A stretch of DNA of 8,446 bases from Pseudomonadota bacterium (GTDB lineage Bacteria; Pseudomonadota; Alphaproteobacteria; Rhizobiales; Xanthobacteraceae). Location of the stretch: contig JAEZEU010000161.1 of the NCBI GenBank assembly GCA_023432885.1, forward strand, positions 1 to 8,446, given 5' to 3'. Numbering within the stretch: the stretch's first letter is position 1; each line of letters opens with the position of its first letter. A model generated the notes under the pieces. The model worked only from the letters and a program-made list of their open reading frames with translations. It was not told the DNA's origin and made no database searches. The position numbers and the translations under genes are program-made. Shown one piece after another: positions 6,410-8,446 of this stretch.

Positions 6410-6993
6410 GCAGACCGTCTTCATTTTCGCTGCGCGGACGCAAGGCGCTCGTCGCCATCAAGGACGAACGCGACGCGGCCATCGTGCGACGCCAGTTCGA
6501 GCGTCTCGGGATCGAGGGCGTTGCATGGACGCCAGGCGAGCCTGTCGACTCCGTACCCGATCTGTCGCTGATCGACGATGAGTTCCTGCCCTTGCTGCAG
6601 CCGGCGGAACGCGCGCTCCTGGCACGATCACCTGTCATCGCTCTGCTCGGCACTGAGACGCCAAGCCGCCTGAAGCTGGTGTTCGAACTCGACCCAGCCT
6701 CGTTCCTGGTCAAGCCCTTGCGGTCGGCCGGCATCTATGCAGCGCTCGTCATGGCATTCGAGCGAAACCAACGTACGAGCGAATTGAAGCAACAAGTCCT
6801 CAAGCTCGAGCAGCGCCTAAGGTCGCGTCGCGTCGTGCTTGCCGCCGTTCTCCAGGTGATGCATTCGCATGCGCTCGCCGAACCTGCCGCCTTTGCGCTG
6901 ATACGCAGGCTCGCCATGCAGCAACGCAAGACGATCGAAGAGCTTTCGGCGGAGATTGCGGCGAGCGGCATGCTTCCGCGCGCAGCCGGTTAG
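6406..6993 (+). CDS. amiR: AmiR-like transcription antiterminator with ANTAR RNA-binding domain
   Basis: The 195-residue protein matches AmiR in length (about 196) and organisation: a receiver-like domain (about 10-112), a coiled-coil helix (about 115-145) and a C-terminal ANTAR three-helix domain (about 140-188). The ANTAR part reads AAVLQVMHSH, then AEPAAFALIRRLAMQQRKTIEELSAEI, with the usual Ala/Met/His/Ala spacing and the AM of helix 2 (170-171). The lysine usually following the first ANTAR alanine is Val148 here. The receiver keeps an acidic pair (Asp20, Glu21), an Asp at the usual phosphorylation position (Asp57 in DLSLID) and Lys103-Pro104, but lacks the usual Thr/Ser after beta 4. AmiR proteins are controlled by binding AmiC, not by phosphorylation. 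The ATGA overlap with amiC implies translational coupling and equimolar production. The likely target is the leader RNA at 4824-5085. Confidence 0.87.
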   Translation: MSRPSSFSLRGRKALVAIKDERDAAIVRRQFERLGIEGVAWTPGEPVDSVPDLSLIDDEFLPLLQPAERALLARSPVIALLGTETPSRLKLVFELDPASFLVKPLRSAGIYAALVMAFERNQRTSELKQQVLKLEQRLRSRRVVLAAVLQVMHSHALAEPAAFALIRRLAMQQRKTIEELSAEIAASGMLPRAAG

Positions 6994-7270
6994 ATCGCCT
7001 TTCGTCGCCGGCGGGGATCAGGCTGCAATCTCCTCTGGTCTGCTCCCGCCTTCATCGCGTTTGCATTCAGCTCGAGGAGGTGGGCCGCAGCACGCGCATC
7101 GCTTGGCGAGCCATGATGCCTCAGCCGATTGGCACCCTTGAGCAAACTCTGACTTCCGCTTCTGGCCCGGGCTGTGTGACGCGAAGCATGTCGATCCCTG
7201 CTTATGGGAGCCAACAACCCGAAGACATCAAGAGTCGGTTCGGACTATACGGCTTCTAAGCCGTCCGCCC
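6994..7270. other. Non-coding spacer between convergent genes, with a small inverted repeat
   Basis: This stretch separates the amiR stop from the stop of the convergent membrane-protein gene. I see no convincing gene. The short open frames in it lack ribosome binding sites and recognisable motifs. Near its right end ACGGCT-TCTA-AGCCGT (7249-7264) is a perfect 6-bp hairpin that could act as a weak shared terminator for the two convergent genes, although neither strand shows a T-run after it. The repeat resembles a tRNA anticodon arm only superficially. No tRNA acceptor or T-arm surrounds it. Confidence 0.4.
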
Positions 7271-8446
7271 TCACTCTCCCCACGACGCGAACGCCTCGTT
7301 GAAGGCGCGCTCGCCCGGAGCGCCTTTCTCGATGGCGATGATGGCGCGGCGCTGGTTGGTGTAGACAAGAGGCACGTCGAACCAGGAGCGTTCCTTCAGG
7401 AGCTGCAGGTTGCGCTGGCGTTCGGAATCGACGTTGGACAGGCCGACCAGGAAGAAGCCGTCGGTGACCTTGACCGCCAGCGCCGACAGCGGCGTGCCGC
7501 GCGCCTGCTCGTTCGACTTCATCAAAATGCCCGGCACGTTGCCGACGCCGCCGCCGGAGAAATCCTGCGGCAGGATGAAGGTCAGTTCCGCGGTATGGCT
7601 CGCCGGCAGCGACGTGTCGGTATTGCGGCGGAACGACATGGTCATCTTGAACTTGCGGTCGGGAATCTCGACATCGGCCCGCACGGCGATGTCGGCCTTC
7701 TGGTTGCCGGAGGCCTTCACCGGTTCGGTGCGCCAGATCACCGTGCCGACATATTGCTTGCCCTTGGGATCAGACGGATCCTCGTCATACAGCACGACGC
7801 GCTGCGCCACCGGCGCGATATTGTCCGAGGGCTGGCCGACGCGATCCGGAATCTTCGGCCGCGTCGTCGGAGCAGCCTGATCCTTCGGCGCTTCCACGAC
7901 GGCGGGAGACGACTTGTTGAAGAGGCCGCTGACGGTGGTGACGAGGGAGCGGCCCCAGAGGATGCCGGCGCCGACCAGGATCAGCACCACGCCGACGGCA
8001 ATCGCGCTCTTGAAGGGAAAGGCCGCTGCTGTGCGCGGCCGCTTCGGCTCGCGTTCGCCGGCCGAGCCGATGCGCGGGCGCGGCGGCGGCGGCGGCATCT
8101 GGGGCTGCTGCGCGTAGCGGTCGGCCTCCTCCATGGAGTCGTCGCCCCAGGCGTAGGGCTGATCCGGATCGGCGCCGCGATTCTCCATGTTGGGCTCGAG
8201 CCGGTCGAACTCGGGCGACGGCGAGGGCACATTGGCGTAGGTCTTGCGCGCGTTGCGGTTGGCTGTCGCGGCGGCGCGGCCGAGATCGTCGGCATCGGCC
8301 GCGATGTCGCGGAAGCCGGGTACCCGCGGCGGCTGCGGCGCGGTGTTCTCGAAGCTGCGGCGTGTCGGCCGCTCGCCCCGCGGCGGCAATTGCGGATCGG
8401 CCATCGGCACCTGCGGCTGGGCAGGCGGCTGCGGACGCGGCCCGGC
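7271..8446 (-). CDS. Proline-rich single-span membrane protein of unknown function, 5' end beyond the window
   Basis: I do not recognise a function. From a GTG at 8410 the product would be 379 residues, but the frame stays open to the right edge. The 12 extra codons encode the same Pro/Gln-rich composition as the downstream part (AGPRPQPPAQPQ), so the true start is probably outside and the gene is partial. Counting from 8410, residues 1-130 are a polar, disordered, Pro/Arg-rich cytoplasmic region with a PPPPP run (106-110). One transmembrane helix follows (about 134-153). The C-terminal 215 residues form a probable periplasmic domain starting after a Pro-rich linker, with beta-rich stretches such as VAQRVVLYDEDP and KFKMTMSFRRN. 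Architecture and composition resemble conserved hypothetical proteins of Bradyrhizobium relatives. It is convergent with amiR and shows no link to the amide genes. Confidence 0.8.
   Translation of the reverse strand, partial: AGPRPQPPAQPQVPMADPQLPPRGERPTRRSFENTAPQPPRVPGFRDIAADADDLGRAAATANRNARKTYANVPSPSPEFDRLEPNMENRGADPDQPYAWGDDSMEEADRYAQQPQMPPPPPRPRIGSAGEREPKRPRTAAAFPFKSAIAVGVVLILVGAGILWGRSLVTTVSGLFNKSSPAVVEAPKDQAAPTTRPKIPDRVGQPSDNIAPVAQRVVLYDEDPSDPKGKQYVGTVIWRTEPVKASGNQKADIAVRADVEIPDRKFKMTMSFRRNTDTSLPASHTAELTFILPQDFSGGGVGNVPGILMKSNEQARGTPLSALAVKVTDGFFLVGLSNVDSERQRNLQLLKERSWFDVPLVYTNQRRAIIAIEKGAPGERAFNEAFASWGE

Noticed and set aside
5231..6424. Long minus-strand open frame opposite amiC
   Set aside because: Antisense shadow. 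The plus-strand product matches AmiC along its length and overlaps amiR properly.
6990..7217. 75-codon open frame on the minus strand in the spacer after amiR
   Set aside because: Arg/Ala-rich product without recognisable domain, no clear ribosome binding site, overlaps the end of amiR. It could be a relic but nothing supports it.
7249..7264. Anticodon-arm-like hairpin suggesting a tRNA or tRNA fragment
   Set aside because: No acceptor stem, D-arm or T-arm consensus around it. The loop would be six bases instead of seven.

Overview
The window looks like chromosomal DNA of a GC-rich alphaproteobacterium, most likely from the Bradyrhizobium/Rhodopseudomonas/Afipia group. This rests on codon use, on the style of the proteins, and on a proline-rich single-span protein of a type familiar from that group. 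No sequence search was possible, so the taxon is an inference.

Layout. Positions 1-4823 (minus strand, read right to left) hold one operon: an amidase-signature amidase, an acetamidase/formamidase (FmdA family), a secreted substrate-binding protein of the UrtA/FmdD type, a UrtB/LivH-type permease, and the first 52 codons of a LivM/UrtC-type permease that runs off the left edge. The ATPase genes expected for such a transporter are not in the window. A perfect 11-bp hairpin lies between the binding-protein gene and the first permease gene. Positions 4824-5233 are a 410-bp divergent control region. On the plus strand, 5234-6993 hold a two-gene regulatory unit: an AmiC-like ligand sensor without a signal peptide, overlapping by ATGA an AmiR-like protein with an ANTAR domain. 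After a 277-bp non-coding spacer, a proline-rich single-span membrane protein of unknown function (minus strand) reaches the right edge and is open there.

How it fits together. In Pseudomonas aeruginosa, AmiC senses short-chain amides and releases AmiR, which binds nascent leader RNA and prevents termination ahead of the aliphatic amidase genes. Here the regulators are divergent from an operon that imports and hydrolyses amides (or a related compound such as urea) to ammonia. The enzymes belong to families unrelated to the Pseudomonas AmiE amidase. The operon leader carries the expected parts: a sigma70-like promoter (TTGACA, 18 bp, TAGACT), about 120 nt of leader, and an intrinsic terminator with a six-U tail about 100 nt before the amidase start codon. 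A small hexaloop hairpin overlaps the 5' arm of that terminator, as an ANTAR antiterminator would. A sigma54-like element (GG-N10-GC) lies ahead of amiC and hints at nitrogen control of the regulators.

The most interesting points are this rearranged AmiC/AmiR circuit with its leader RNA, the changed residues in the presumed AmiC ligand pocket, and an AmiR receiver domain that keeps several residues lost in Pseudomonas AmiR.
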